Shown here one piece after another: positions 29,417 to 39,569 of a stretch of 64,000 bases of DNA. Position numbers and translations under genes: made by a program. The DNA lies in the NCBI GenBank assembly GCA_004431415.1, contig QPMI01000095.1:62001-126000 (forward strand), in the 5' to 3' direction. The stretch's first letter is position 1, and each line of letters begins with the position of its first letter. The stretch is from Cyanophora paradoxa. Its lineage: Eukaryota; Glaucocystophyceae; Cyanophorales; Cyanophoraceae. The notes beneath the pieces are model-generated. The model had not been told where the DNA came from, did not search any database, and worked only from the letters and a program-made list of their open reading frames with translations.

Positions 29417-32400
29417 TCAGCTGCGGGCCGGGGTCCGGACGGTGGCGGAGCCGCTGGCGGCGCCGGCGGCCTCGGAGGGGTCGATGGAGGAGCGGGAGAA
29501 GTGGAGGGCGAGAGCGGGCCCGCCCGGGCTCGTCACCGTCGAGGCCAGGCTCTCCCGGTCCCGCTCGGGGCGGCCCTCCAGGCGCCCGTCCGACGAGAGG
29601 CGCAGGTGCGAGCGCGTGTGCGGCGCAAGGTTCGAGGCCGGCGTGCGCGAGCCGACGCGCCGGCTCAGCTGGATCGTCTCGCTCTCCAGCTGGTCCGCCG
29701 CCCGGATCCCGTCCAGCGACACCTGCGGGGCGGTCAGCGGGAGGCCCGGCCGCTCCTGGGGCGGCAAAAGGGGGCGCGGGCGGGCCTGGGAGAAGGACTT
29801 CTCGAGGAGGGAGTGCATCTCGGCGAGCTCCTGCGCCCCCGGCCGTGAGCGAGGGGCGGTCGGAGAGGGGCGGGGCGGGGCGCGCGTTGTCCTTGGAAAG
29901 GGCGACGCGCTTGAGCTGCTCCTTGCGGCGCTCCTGCTCCTGCAGCTGCCGCTCCTTCTCCTCCAGCCGCCGCCGCAGCTCCTCCAGCCGCGCCGTCTCC
30001 TCCTGCCGCCCCCGCCCCTCAGCTGCCGCGACGGGTGCGGCGAGCGGCGCAGGGGCGCGCCTGGATCTTGCGCTGGTTGCTGTTCGCGACCTCCTCCCAC
30101 TGCTTCTGCTCCCGCTTCCTGCGGCGCGCGGCTCGGCCGGCCGCGGGGAGGGCGCGCGGCGGGCGGCGCACCGCATCTCGGCGTCGCGGCGGGCCGAGTC
30201 GAGCTGCCCCTTCACGTCCGCCAGCTGCGCGCGCCGCCGCCGCGTCGGGCGGCGCGGGCGCTGCGAAGGCGGGCGGGGGCACCTGCTCGGAGAGCTGCTT
30301 CTCGCGCTCGCGGCTCTCGGCCTGGCCCTTGCGGGCGCGCTCGAGCTCGGCCTGGAGCGCCGCCGTCGTCTGGTCGAGGCGGCCCTTGAGGTCCCGCTGC
30401 ACGCTCCGCAGCTCCCCTCCGCCGCCGCCCGCTGCTCGTCCAGCGCCCGCTGCGAGGCCAGGGACCCGCGCCTCAGCCGCGCGGGGCGGGGCCGGCTTGG
30501 GGCGGCGGAGCGGGCCTGGACAGCGGCCTCGCGCTCGCGGAGCTCCGTGTCGTACTGCCGCGAGAGCTCCTCCACCTGCGCCCCGCCCCCGGCCCCGTCA
30601 GCGGCGTCGCCCCGCCCGCCCCGCCCGCCCTCGCCCCCGCCCCGCGCACCTGCGTCCGGAGCGAGGCGAGCTCCGCGCGGTACGGCGCGATCGCCTGCGC
30701 GCCGCGCCCCGGCCTCAGCGGCGGCGGCGGAGGAGGAGGGGCCCGGGGCGGGGCAGGGGGGCGGGCCTCGACGCGGGCGAGCTCGCCAAGGACGCCCGTC
30801 TCCTGCCGCACCCGCTCCACCCGCTCCTCCGCCTGCGCCGGCCCGGCATCGGCGCAGCCCCGAGGGGGGTGCGCACGGGCGCCGGCCGCGGGGCGGGCTC
30901 GCCTCGGCGCGCGTGCTCCGCAGCTGCGTCTGGAGCTCCCCGATCGCGCTCTTCAGCTCCCCGATCTGCGGGGGGTACGCATTCGCTTCGCCTCGCCGGG
31001 GGTACGAGGGCGGCGGCGCGGCTCGCCTGGCGGTTCGCGGACTCGAGCTCGCGCTGCGCGGTCCTCAGGTCCGCCTCCCGCTTCGCCGCCGTGTCCTGCG
31101 GGGGTGCGGGCGCGGCGGATCAGAAAAGGGAGGTGGCCACACAACTCCCGGGGGCGCGCGCCTTGGCGATGTTGACCATGGAGGCGGCGCGGTTCTCGCG
31201 GTCGGCGAGGAACCGCGCGAGCAGCTCGTTCGCGCGCTGCCGCCGCGGCGATCGGCGGCGCGCGGGGCAGGGCGGGGCGGGGCGGGGCGCGCCTGCATGG
31301 CGACCTCGTAGACGTCCTTGGACATGGAGAGGAGGCCCTCCTGCGGGGGGAGGAGGGGTCGGCGGGGCGCAGGAGAGGGGGGCGCTGGGGGGAGGGGGCG
31401 CCTGGACGTCGCGGGGGAGGGCGACGTGCTCGGAGAGGGCCCCCAGGAGGGCCGCGAAGTGCGCCCGCTTCGCCTGCGCCTGCGTCAGAGGGGTACGCAA
31501 ACGCGGCTCGTTGAGGGGGATATGCGCACCTGGAGGCCGCGGACCTGGCCGTCGAGCTGGCGGCGCTCGTTCTCCCAGTCGAGGCGCTCCGCCCGCGCCC
31601 GGTCCACCTCGAGGGTCGCCGCGGAGAGCTTCGCCGCGAGCTGCGCCGCCCGCTCCTCCGCCTCCTGCTGGCTCCGCGACGCCTGCCCCGCCGTGAGAGG
31701 GGGCGGGCGGGCGGGCGCTCCGGGCGGGGCGGCGGGCCTTGCGGAGGCCCTCCATCTCGACGGTCGCGCCCAGCTGCAGCCGCTGCGGATGGACGGGGAG
31801 GAGTCAGCGCAGGGCGGGGGCAGGTTGGCGGGGCGGGGCGGGGGCACGGCGCGCCTGGAGGTCCTCGCGGGTGCGGCGGGCCTGCTCCATCGTCGCCAGG
31901 CGGTCTGCGCGGCGGGGCGGGGCGGGGCGGGCGGGGCGGCCGGCGTCGGCCCCGGGGCGGGGGCGGGGCGGGGGAAGGAGGGGCGGGCCGCACGCTGCTG
32001 GAGGACGTCCTGGAGGGCCCGCGCCGAGTCGTCCGCCACCGTCGCCAGGTCCACCACCACCTGCGCCCCCGTCGCCTTCGTCGGCGCGAGGGGCCGGCCG
32101 GCGGGGCGGGCGCCGGCGGGCGCGCCTTCGAGCGGAGGCCGCGGAGCTGGTCCCGCGTGTGCCCCACCTGCGCCCGCAGCGCCACCAGCTGTCCCCGCGT
32201 CAGGCCTGCGCCCCCGCGAGCGGAGGGGCCGCCCAGCGCACCCGCGAGCGGGTCGACTCGTTGACGGCCGCCGCGCGGTCGCCCCGCTCCGCCGCCGAGT
32301 GCTTCGGAGGGGCGCGGCGTGAGGCGAGAGGGGCGGGGAGCGGAGCGGGGCGGGGCGCACGAGGGCGGCGATCTGGGCCCGAAGAGAGTCGGCCTGCGCG

Positions 32401-35135
32401 GCGCTCAGGCAACCCCGCAGAGCTCTGGTATCGACGGGCGGCGGTACCTCGCCGCGTGCAGAGGCGACCTGGAGGCGAAGAGAGTCCGCCTCGCCCCGGG
32501 CCGCAGCCTCCGCCGCCGCCGCCGCCCGGTGCGCCTCCTTCACCTGCGGCGCGCGGTGAGGAGACGGGGGGGCGGCAAGGGGGACGGGGAGGGGCAGACC
32601 TTCTGGAGGGCGTCGGCGAGGCGCCCGTTGACCTCGCCGAGCTCCCCGCAGCGCGCCGAGAGCTCCTCGTTCCTGCCGCCGCCTCGGGCCGGCGCCTCGG
32701 GGTCGGGGGGTGGGGGGAGCAGGGAGGGGTACCGGGCGGCGAGCTCCTCGTTGCGGGAGGCGAGGCGGTCGGCGGCGGCGCGGCTCTCCTCCACCTCCGC
32801 CTGCGCCGCTTCAGGCGGAGAAGGAAGTGGAGAAGAGGAGGGCGCGGGCCTGGAAGGACTTGCGGCGGGACTGCTCCTCCTCCGCCATGCGCCTCAGGCG
32901 GGCGAGGTTCGAGCCGCCCTCCTGCCCCGGCCCCTCCCCGTCAGCGGGGGAACGAGGGGCGGGGCTCTGCGCGCGGGGGGCTCGCCTCGATGTGGGCGGC
33001 CATGAGGCGCTTGGCGCGGTCGAGGTCGTCGAGACGGGCCTGGAGCTCCTGCCGGCTCCGCCGCTCCTCCGCCAGCAGCGCCTCCGCCCGCCGCTTGCCC
33101 GCCGCCTCCTCCTCGAGCCGCTCCGCCGCCTTCTGCAGCTCGCCCAGCGCCCGGCGCTCCTCGGCGAGGGCCGCCTCGGCCTTGCGGCGGGCGGCCGCCT
33201 CGGCGTCGGCGCGCTCCTCGGCGGCGCGGCCCCGCGCCCGCTCCTCGCCCAGCGCCGTCGCCAGCTCCGACTCCTTCGTCGCCTGCCCGCCCCGTCTGGG
33301 CGAGAGCGGGCGGGGGCCTGGGCGGGCGGGGCGGCGTGGGCCTGACCTTGGAGAGGAGGGCGGACTCGACCTCGCGGGCGCGGGCCTCGTAGCTGGAGCG
33401 CAGCTGCCGCTCCGTCTCCACGATGCTCTCCGTCGCCTGCTTCTCGACGTCGAAGCGGAGGCCGGCGAGGATCTGCGAGAGCCGCGCCAGCTCGTTCTCC
33501 AGGTCGCTGATCCGCCCCTTGTACGCCCGCTGCCCCGCCTGTCAGCCCCGGCGCGAAGCACGCGGCGCGCCGGGGCGGGGCGGGGCGCGCCTGCTCGGTC
33601 TCCTTCGTGGAGAGCTCGGCCTGCAGCCGCGCCCGGTACCGCTCCTGCCGCCCGGGGGAGGCTCCGATCAGCCTCGCCCTCCCCCCCTCCCTCCCGCTCG
33701 CCCCCCCGCGCACCAGCTTGCCCTGCATGGAGGCGTTCTGCTCCTGGAGCTCCCCCGCCGCCCGCGCCTTCGCCTCCGCCTTCGCCTCCAGCTCCGCCAC
33801 CTGCCACGGCGTCAGGCCCCCGCGCCCCGCCCCGCCCCGCCCCGCGCCCCGCCCCGCCGGCACCTGGCGCTTCATCTTGGCGGCCTCCTTCTCCTCCGAG
33901 GCGAGCCGCGACTTGAGGTCCTTCACCTGCGCCCCGCCGGCCTCAGGCGGGCGCCCGCGGGGCCGCCCGGGCGGGGCGGGGCGGGCCTTGCGCTGGAGGG
34001 ACATGACGCTCTCCGCGTTCTCCCGCTCCTCCGTCCGCAGCACCGCCTCCACCTGCCGCGGCGCGAGGGACGCTCAGCCCGGCGCCCCGCCCCGGAGCGC
34101 CCCCCCGGCCGCCGCCGCCGCCGGCGGACCTTCTCGCCGAGGGCGAGGTACTTGGCGCGGAGCTCGAGGCGCTCCTTCTCGGACTTGGCGAGGGTCGCCG
34201 AGGCGGCCTCCAGCTCCGCCGCCAGCTTCTTCGCCTTCCTCTTCTGCTCCGCCGCGTACGCCTGCAGCCGCTCCGCCCCCGCCGCCGCCTGCTTGCCCCG
34301 CTCCACCTCCTCCTCCAGCCGCTGCTTCAGCGCGTTCGCCTCCCGCTGCAGCCGCGCCGTCGTCTCGCTCGCTGCCGCCCCGCGCCGCGCCGCCCCGTTC
34401 GGCCGCGCGGCGCACGGGGGCGGCCGGGGCGCAGAGGGGGGGACGCACCGTTCGCGTCCTTGGCCATCGTCTCGCGGACGAGGTCCAGGGCGCGCCGGAG
34501 CTCCGACTCGACGCGCTCCTTGTTCGCCCCGTCCACCTGCCGACCCGCCTCGTCCCGGGCCCCGTAGCGGGGCGCGTGGCGGGCGGACCTCGACCTGCCT
34601 CCGCAGCGCGACGAGCGTCCGCTCGAACTCGTTGCGCTCTTCCAGGATCCGATCTGCCGGCGCGGGTCGGCACGGGAGCCCCCGCGCGCCGCGGGCGGGA
34701 TGCCGCGCACGCTGGTTCCGGGCGTAGGCGTCGTAGCGCACGCGGATCTCGTTCAGCTCCGCGTCCTTCGCCTGGTTGTCTGCCTCCAGCTCCCGGATCC
34801 TCGCCTCCCGCTCTGCGGGGCGGTCAGGCCCGCCCTTGCGGTGCCAGCGGCGCGGAGATTCACCGGAGAGCATCACGTCCTCGATGATCTCCCGGACGCG
34901 CGCCTGCGGGGCGGGGTCTGCGTCAGCGGCGTTGCAAGAGCGGTCCGACGCGGCGCACGTCGGCGTGCTCCGCCGACGCAGGATCGCTCCTCAGTGCCCG
35001 CAGAACCTCATCTGCTTCCACGGCAGCATACGCCGCTCGATAGCGCTGCGTGGTTGGAGGTTCAGGCGGACATCACGCCGGGGCGCCCGGGGAGCGCGGG
35101 CCGCTCACGTCGTTGTAAGTTGAGCTTCGGTTCAT
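29417..35135 (-). CDS. Long coiled-coil protein (structural/scaffold type)
   Basis: Starts at ATG 35,135 (MNRSSTYND), joined to RYRAAYAAVEADE, then ARVREIIEDVMLSG, then EREARIRELEADNQAKDAEL. At least twenty short exons follow, nearly all heptad-rich: for example KKLAAELEAASATLAKSEKE, ATKESELATALGEERARGRA and LQARLDDLDRAKRLMAAHIE. The last exon is non-helical and Ser/Arg-rich (SRRVGSRTPASNLAPHTR) with a stop at 29,417-29,419. Total length is estimated at 1,200 residues or more. Composition (Ala, Glu, Arg, Leu) and lack of other domains suggest a filament, centriolar/basal body, Golgi or motor-tail scaffold; the exact family cannot be told. Introns are 30-100 nt, C-rich on the coding strand, several with GC donors. 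Large plus-strand ORFs across it are antisense shadows. Confidence 0.75.
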
Positions 35136-35484
35136 CGCTGCGCCTTCGGGTCGTCTCTCCGGCGCGCGGGTGCCCGGGCGGCTCCAACTAGCTAACTCGC
35201 TAGCTGCCGACCGCCGCTCGGCCTGCTTTCAAACTATGTTGCTCCGACGGTCGTAGCGGAGCTCGCGGGTGAGCTGTTGGTCCGCCCGACGTGCGCTGCT
35301 TCGGCTCGGCAACACGGTCGATTTGCCGGGTACGCGACTTTCCGCTCAAACATTGAACCCGGTCTTCCGTCCTCGTCGGCGCCTGTCCTTAAGCAAAGCC
35401 CGTCAGTTCGTCTCTAGCAACAGGAGAGATCCAGCCGGCGGCGACCGGAGCTCTTCGAGCGGCCGTTCGAATAGTAGCTCCGGC
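35136..35484. promoter_or_regulatory. Shared promoter region of the coiled-coil gene and NSE1
   Basis: The 349 bp between two divergent start codons must hold both promoters. It is less GC-biased than the genes and contains GCTAGCTAACTCGCTAGC-like palindromic sequence at 35,189-35,206. No TATA box is evident. Confidence 0.5.
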
Positions 35485-36588
35485 ATGGCAGCGCAAGCCG
35501 ACAACAGGCTGGCGCAGGCGGCCCAGATCCTCATTGCGAGGAGGGTGATACCGGAGCACGAGATGGAGGAGTACGCGCGCGAGTTTGGCGACGGCAACGC
35601 CGATTCCTTTGCCGCAACAATGCGCGAGCGGCTGCGCCTCTTCAAGATCTCCGTCGAGCGCATCCGATGCGAAGCTACCGGGGTTCGCTGCCGCGGTTGC
35701 GCTTTCCCGCGCTGCGCCGCGGTTGACCGCTTCCCGGCAGGCGATAGTCTACGGCGTCGTCAACACCGTCGGGGACAAGATTGCGCAGCTCTGGACGGAC
35801 ATGACGGAGCTGCAAATCGCTTACATGAACCGCATCGTGCGCTTCCGCTCGCCTGCTGCCCGGCCGCGCCGCTTTCGTCTCAAGTGAACGTGCTCGCAGG
35901 TCGAGAAGATCCTCGAGCAGGGCGGCGAGCTCGAACACAGCGACGTGCTCGGCGAGCTCCGAGTGAATCTCGTGCCCGCGGCAGCGCCGGCCCCGGAGGG
36001 CAGCCAGGAGGGCGCCTCGAGCTCGCAGCCGGTGGCCGGCAGCTCCAAGGGCGCGCAGCTGGCGCCCTCGGAAGCCGAGCGCACGCTGGACAGCCTCATC
36101 GACAAGCAATGGCTCACGAAGGTGGGCCGAGCGCGCTTCGCCCGCCCCGCCCGGCGCCGCTCAGGCGGGGCGGCGCAGTACGTGCGGGACGGGCGGACGA
36201 AGGTGACGCTGGGGGACCGCTCTCGGCTCGAGCTGACGGACCTAATCGAGGCGGCGAAGCCGAACCTGCCGCCCTGCGCCCTCTGCAAGGCCCCCGCCTT
36301 CCGCTTCGTCCAGGTCCGCCCGGATCAAATTCCCTCGAGCGCGGGCGCCGCCTCTGACCGCGCCGCGCGGCGCCACAGTGCCCCGGCGAGGAGTGCGAGG
36401 GCGGCAGGGCGCACGAGGGGTGCCTGCGGCAGCTGCCCCCCGGGCGGCCCGGGAAATGCTCCTGCGGGGCCGAGTTCCCCCCCGTCGAGGGCGCCGCCGG
36501 CGGCAGCGGCAGCGGCAGCGGCGGCGGCGGCGGGTCGAGCTCCGGATCCAGGGCCGGCGGGTCGGGGCCCTCCCGTCGAAAGCGGTAG
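35485..36588 (+). CDS. NSE1: SMC5-SMC6 complex subunit NSE1 (RING-like E3 component)
   Basis: Five exons. Exon 1 MAAQADNRLAQAAQILIARR onward is the helical N-terminus. Exon 2 (AIVYGVVNTVGDKIAQLWTD) and exon 3 (VEKILEQGGELEHSDVLGEL) form the winged-helix region, followed by SEAERTLDSLIDKQWL. Exon 4 has VTLGDRSRLELTDLIEAA and CALCK, the first zinc ligands. Exon 5 has CPGEEC, then H, C, then CSCGAEFP, completing the RING-like zinc module; it ends in a Gly/Ser-rich tail with SRRKR and TAG at 36,586. NSE1 pairs with NSE3/NSE4 in the SMC5/6 complex that repairs and stabilises chromosomes. Order of domains and about 250 residues fit the family. Introns are short with GT donors and CTGA-type branch sites. 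Confidence 0.85.
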
Positions 36589-37000
36589 CTGCACTGCCGC
36601 AGGCGGCATCGATCCATGCCCGCTCGCCCGGGCCGGGCGGCGAGATTTAGGCAATGCAGGCTTTCGTTCTTCTTTGAATTTCCAACCAGACACTCTCTCA
36701 ATGAAGATTACCTATCGCTCGCACCTGCTCTAGAACATCATAATGCCAATAAAATAAGATCCGCAAGCCTTGAAGGCACAATATGCGCGGCACTAGCGAT
36801 ATACGATCCAACTGCAAGGATCCATGATCCGGATCGATATCCCGCAGGCGCTCCGGATGCGCTCCGGAGGGGTAAACTACGACTGGGACTACCGTAGAAC
36901 AGCAACTGAAGAGGACCAAAGCACTAATTCTAATCGTAAAGGAAAGAAAAAAGAGATCACAAGCGCGGGACGAACCAGGGAAGAGGAGAGCGCTGGGCGG
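36589..37000. other. Intergenic region between convergent genes
   Basis: AT-richer spacer between the ends of NSE1 and the type I membrane protein gene, with AATAAAATAAG at about 36,746 that could serve as a polyadenylation signal. No ORF supported. Confidence 0.5.
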
Positions 37001-39007
37001 CTAGGGCGCGGCGGGCTGGGCGGGCTTGACGGCGCGGGCGGCGGCGCGGGAGGCGGCGAGGCCGGGGTAGACCATGACGAAGAGGACGCAGAAGAGGCCG
37101 ACGGCGGAGGCGCCGAGGGCGGAGCCGGCGGCGCCCATCGTCCACGCCTCGTCCAGCCGCTCCCGCGAGAGGCCGGCCCCCGCGAGGGCCGAGCCCAGCG
37201 ACGAGGCGCCCGCGCCCGCCGCCGCGAGGTTGGCCCCCGACGCGGCGGCCTCGGAGGAGGAGGAGGAGGGGGAAGCGGCGGCGGAGGAGGCGGAGGCGGA
37301 GGAGGCGCGGGGCGGGGCGACGAAGACGAGGGGGCTCGCCCCGAACAGCGCCCCCACGGAAACGACCGCGTAGAGGGTCGAGCCCGGGGCCGCCGCCGCG
37401 GGCACGGCGAAGGAGGCCGAGGCGGCCCCCGCCGGCGGGGCGAGCGTGGCGAGCGGCGCCGCCTCCGCCCCCGCGTACACCTCCACACGCACCGACGCCG
37501 CCTGCGCGCCGGGCGGACGGAGGCCGTCAGCGGCAGGCGGGTGCATGGCGGGAGGGGGCGGGCGGACCGGGGAGGGGACGGCGGCGAGGGCCCAGTGGAG
37601 AGGGCAGGCGTCCCCCGCGGCGCACGTGCCCGGGGCGCTGACGGCGACGTCCGAGAAGGAGGCCCGCACGGGCGCCAGCCCCGCCGCCCCCGCCCCCGCC
37701 GCCGCCGGCGCCGCCGGGAAGCGCGAGTTCCAGCACTCCGAGACCTGGGGTGCGGGGTGGGCCGAGGGGGTGCGCGAGCGGCGGAGGAGGGGCGCGGGGC
37801 TACCGCGTAGGAGAGGGCGCCGTCGGAGGCGCGGGAGTAGAGGAGGAAGGGGCCGGAGGGCTTCGCGGCCCGCAGCGTCGCCCGCAGGTCGAAGGGCGTG
37901 CCGGGGTGCAGCAGCACGCTCTGCCGGCGCAGGCGGCGCTGAGGCGGAGCGCGAGGGGCGCGCGGGTCGGGGCGGGCCGAGTACCGGTTGCGTTGGGGGG
38001 ATGTTGGCCGCGAGGGTCATGCCTGCACGCGGCGCTGAGGGAGGGGGTGCCGGATACGAACAGAAGAGCCCCGTACCCTTGTACGAGACCCAAGAGGTGC
38101 CCGTGCTCTGGATGTGGAAGGGCGTGGGGACGGCGAGGGACACGTTCACCCGCTCGGGGGCCACGGCGATCGAGAGCTGGGGCGAGGCTGCGGGGGCACG
38201 CGCGCACGTCGGCGGGGTACCGGAAACTGCGGGGGCGTGCGGGCGCACGATCGGCGGCCATGATAAGGAACTCGTCGGAGGAGCGGAGGTGGCCCCACGT
38301 GCCGCCGGCCGCGCTCCAGCTCGCGTTCGTCGTGAGGAGCTCGTGCCTGCACCGCGGGCGGCTCGCGCGCCGGATCGAATGTGCGGGATTCGAACGTTAG
38401 CGGGCGCACCACACGGCGATGAGGCAGTAGCTGCCGTCGGTGGCGGTGGAGGGGACCTGCCGCCGAACGCGCGCGCACGCGCGCGTGAGCGGCCGCAGCG
38501 CGCGCCCGCCCGCCGGCCCCCGCACCGTGAACTTGGCAGCGTTGGCAGTCGAGGGATTGTTTGCAGAGACGACCGTCCCAAGCGCCGAGAGCCCCGCGGG
38601 CGTCGCCTGCTCCGGCCACGGGCCGCGGCCGGGCGGGCTCGCGCTCAGCCGGGCCGGGTGCGGCGGGGCGGTAGGGGCGGCAAACGCGTACGATGGAGGA
38701 GAACGCGACGGTGAGCTGTGAGTCGAGAGGTGGGGGCGTCTTGGCGAGGATGAAGGTCACGAAGGCTTCGTGGCTGTCGCCGTAAGCAATCGGCACGTCC
38801 GCCTGGCCCGGCTTCAGCACCGCGCCGCACGCCGGCTTCGATATGGTGAGACCGTGTCCTGCAGAATGGAGCGATCGGGCCTGGGAGTCAGCTGCAGGCG
38901 GCGGCCGAGCGCGGCTCGGAGCATGCGCGTTCTGGGCCCGAACCAAAGGCGACCGCCAGCAGCACCGCCGCGACGGCGGCGCGCAGAGACGACCCAAGGT
39001 GATACAT
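37001..39007 (-). CDS. Type I membrane protein with signal peptide and C-terminal anchor
   Basis: Starts at ATG 39,007 with MYHLGSSLRAAVAAVLLAVA, a clear signal peptide. The next exon reads GHGLTISKPACGAVLKPGQA then DVPIAYGDSHEAFVTFILAK, similar in style to Kre9/KNH-type cell-surface domains (I-S-x-P...PG), but this is only a resemblance. Further exons include SANNPSTANAAKFTV, PSTATDGSYCLIAVW, ERVNVSLAVPTPFHIQSTG and VSECWNSRFPAAPA. A second beta-rich part follows (VRVEVYAGAEAAPLATLAPP), then an Ala/Ser-rich stalk and a C-terminal hydrophobic segment (ASAVGLFCVLFVMVYPGLA) with a short basic tail ending QPAAP. Secretory pathway or cell surface location is inferred. Function is unknown. Exons are separated by about 50-100-nt introns. 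Confidence 0.65.
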
Positions 39008-39569
39008 CGCCGCGGAAATCGCGCGCCCCACGTGCGCCGACGGCCAGCTGGCGGCGCGTCAATCATGGCCGGCCGCGGGGCGACAGGCCGGCGGCTGCGA
39101 ACCTGGTTAAGCTGACGGCGACGGAGCGTGACTCTCTCGGCGAAGGGCAGGCCGAGCTCGAGCGCTAGCTACGCCTGCGCCTTCTTGCGGTGGCCGGTAC
39201 CCCGGGCCCACGGCCGCGGCTTTCGGCGTAGTCGTTAGTGTTCGAATTCGGCCACCCGGGCCGGGCCGGGCGTTTCAGCGCTAGCGCTACGGGTTGCGGT
39301 CGCCTGGCGCCGGCCGGGCTGGCCGCGGCCCGCGGCGCCCGCGGCCATCGATATCAGCTTCCGCTAAGCATGCATGCGCATCATGGCATGATCGATCATA
39401 TGCATGCATGCGCATGATCATGATCAGCCGGCGCCACTGATATCGACCAGCTGCAGAATCCGAATTGAATTGCAAGGCCTAGGCTCGCGCGCAGCTCCGG
39501 CGCATGCGCAGGCCCGGCATGCGCATGCACAGCATTGCACACGTTGATCATCAGCCGCGGCCATCAGCG
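39008..39569. other. Intergenic region dense in GCATGC and GATC palindromes
   Basis: Contains CGATATCAGC, then repeated GCATGC/ATGCAT/TGATCA palindromes at 39,365-39,425 and again at 39,500-39,545. No ORF supported. It separates the start of the membrane protein gene from the end of the RRM/RS gene. Confidence 0.55.

Noticed and set aside
29350-31311. 653-residue plus-strand frame, and other long plus-strand frames up to 33,916
   Set aside because: Antisense to the coiled-coil gene. High GC leaves few stops; the plus-strand translations are Arg/Pro/Ala noise, while the minus strand gives heptads with splice sites.
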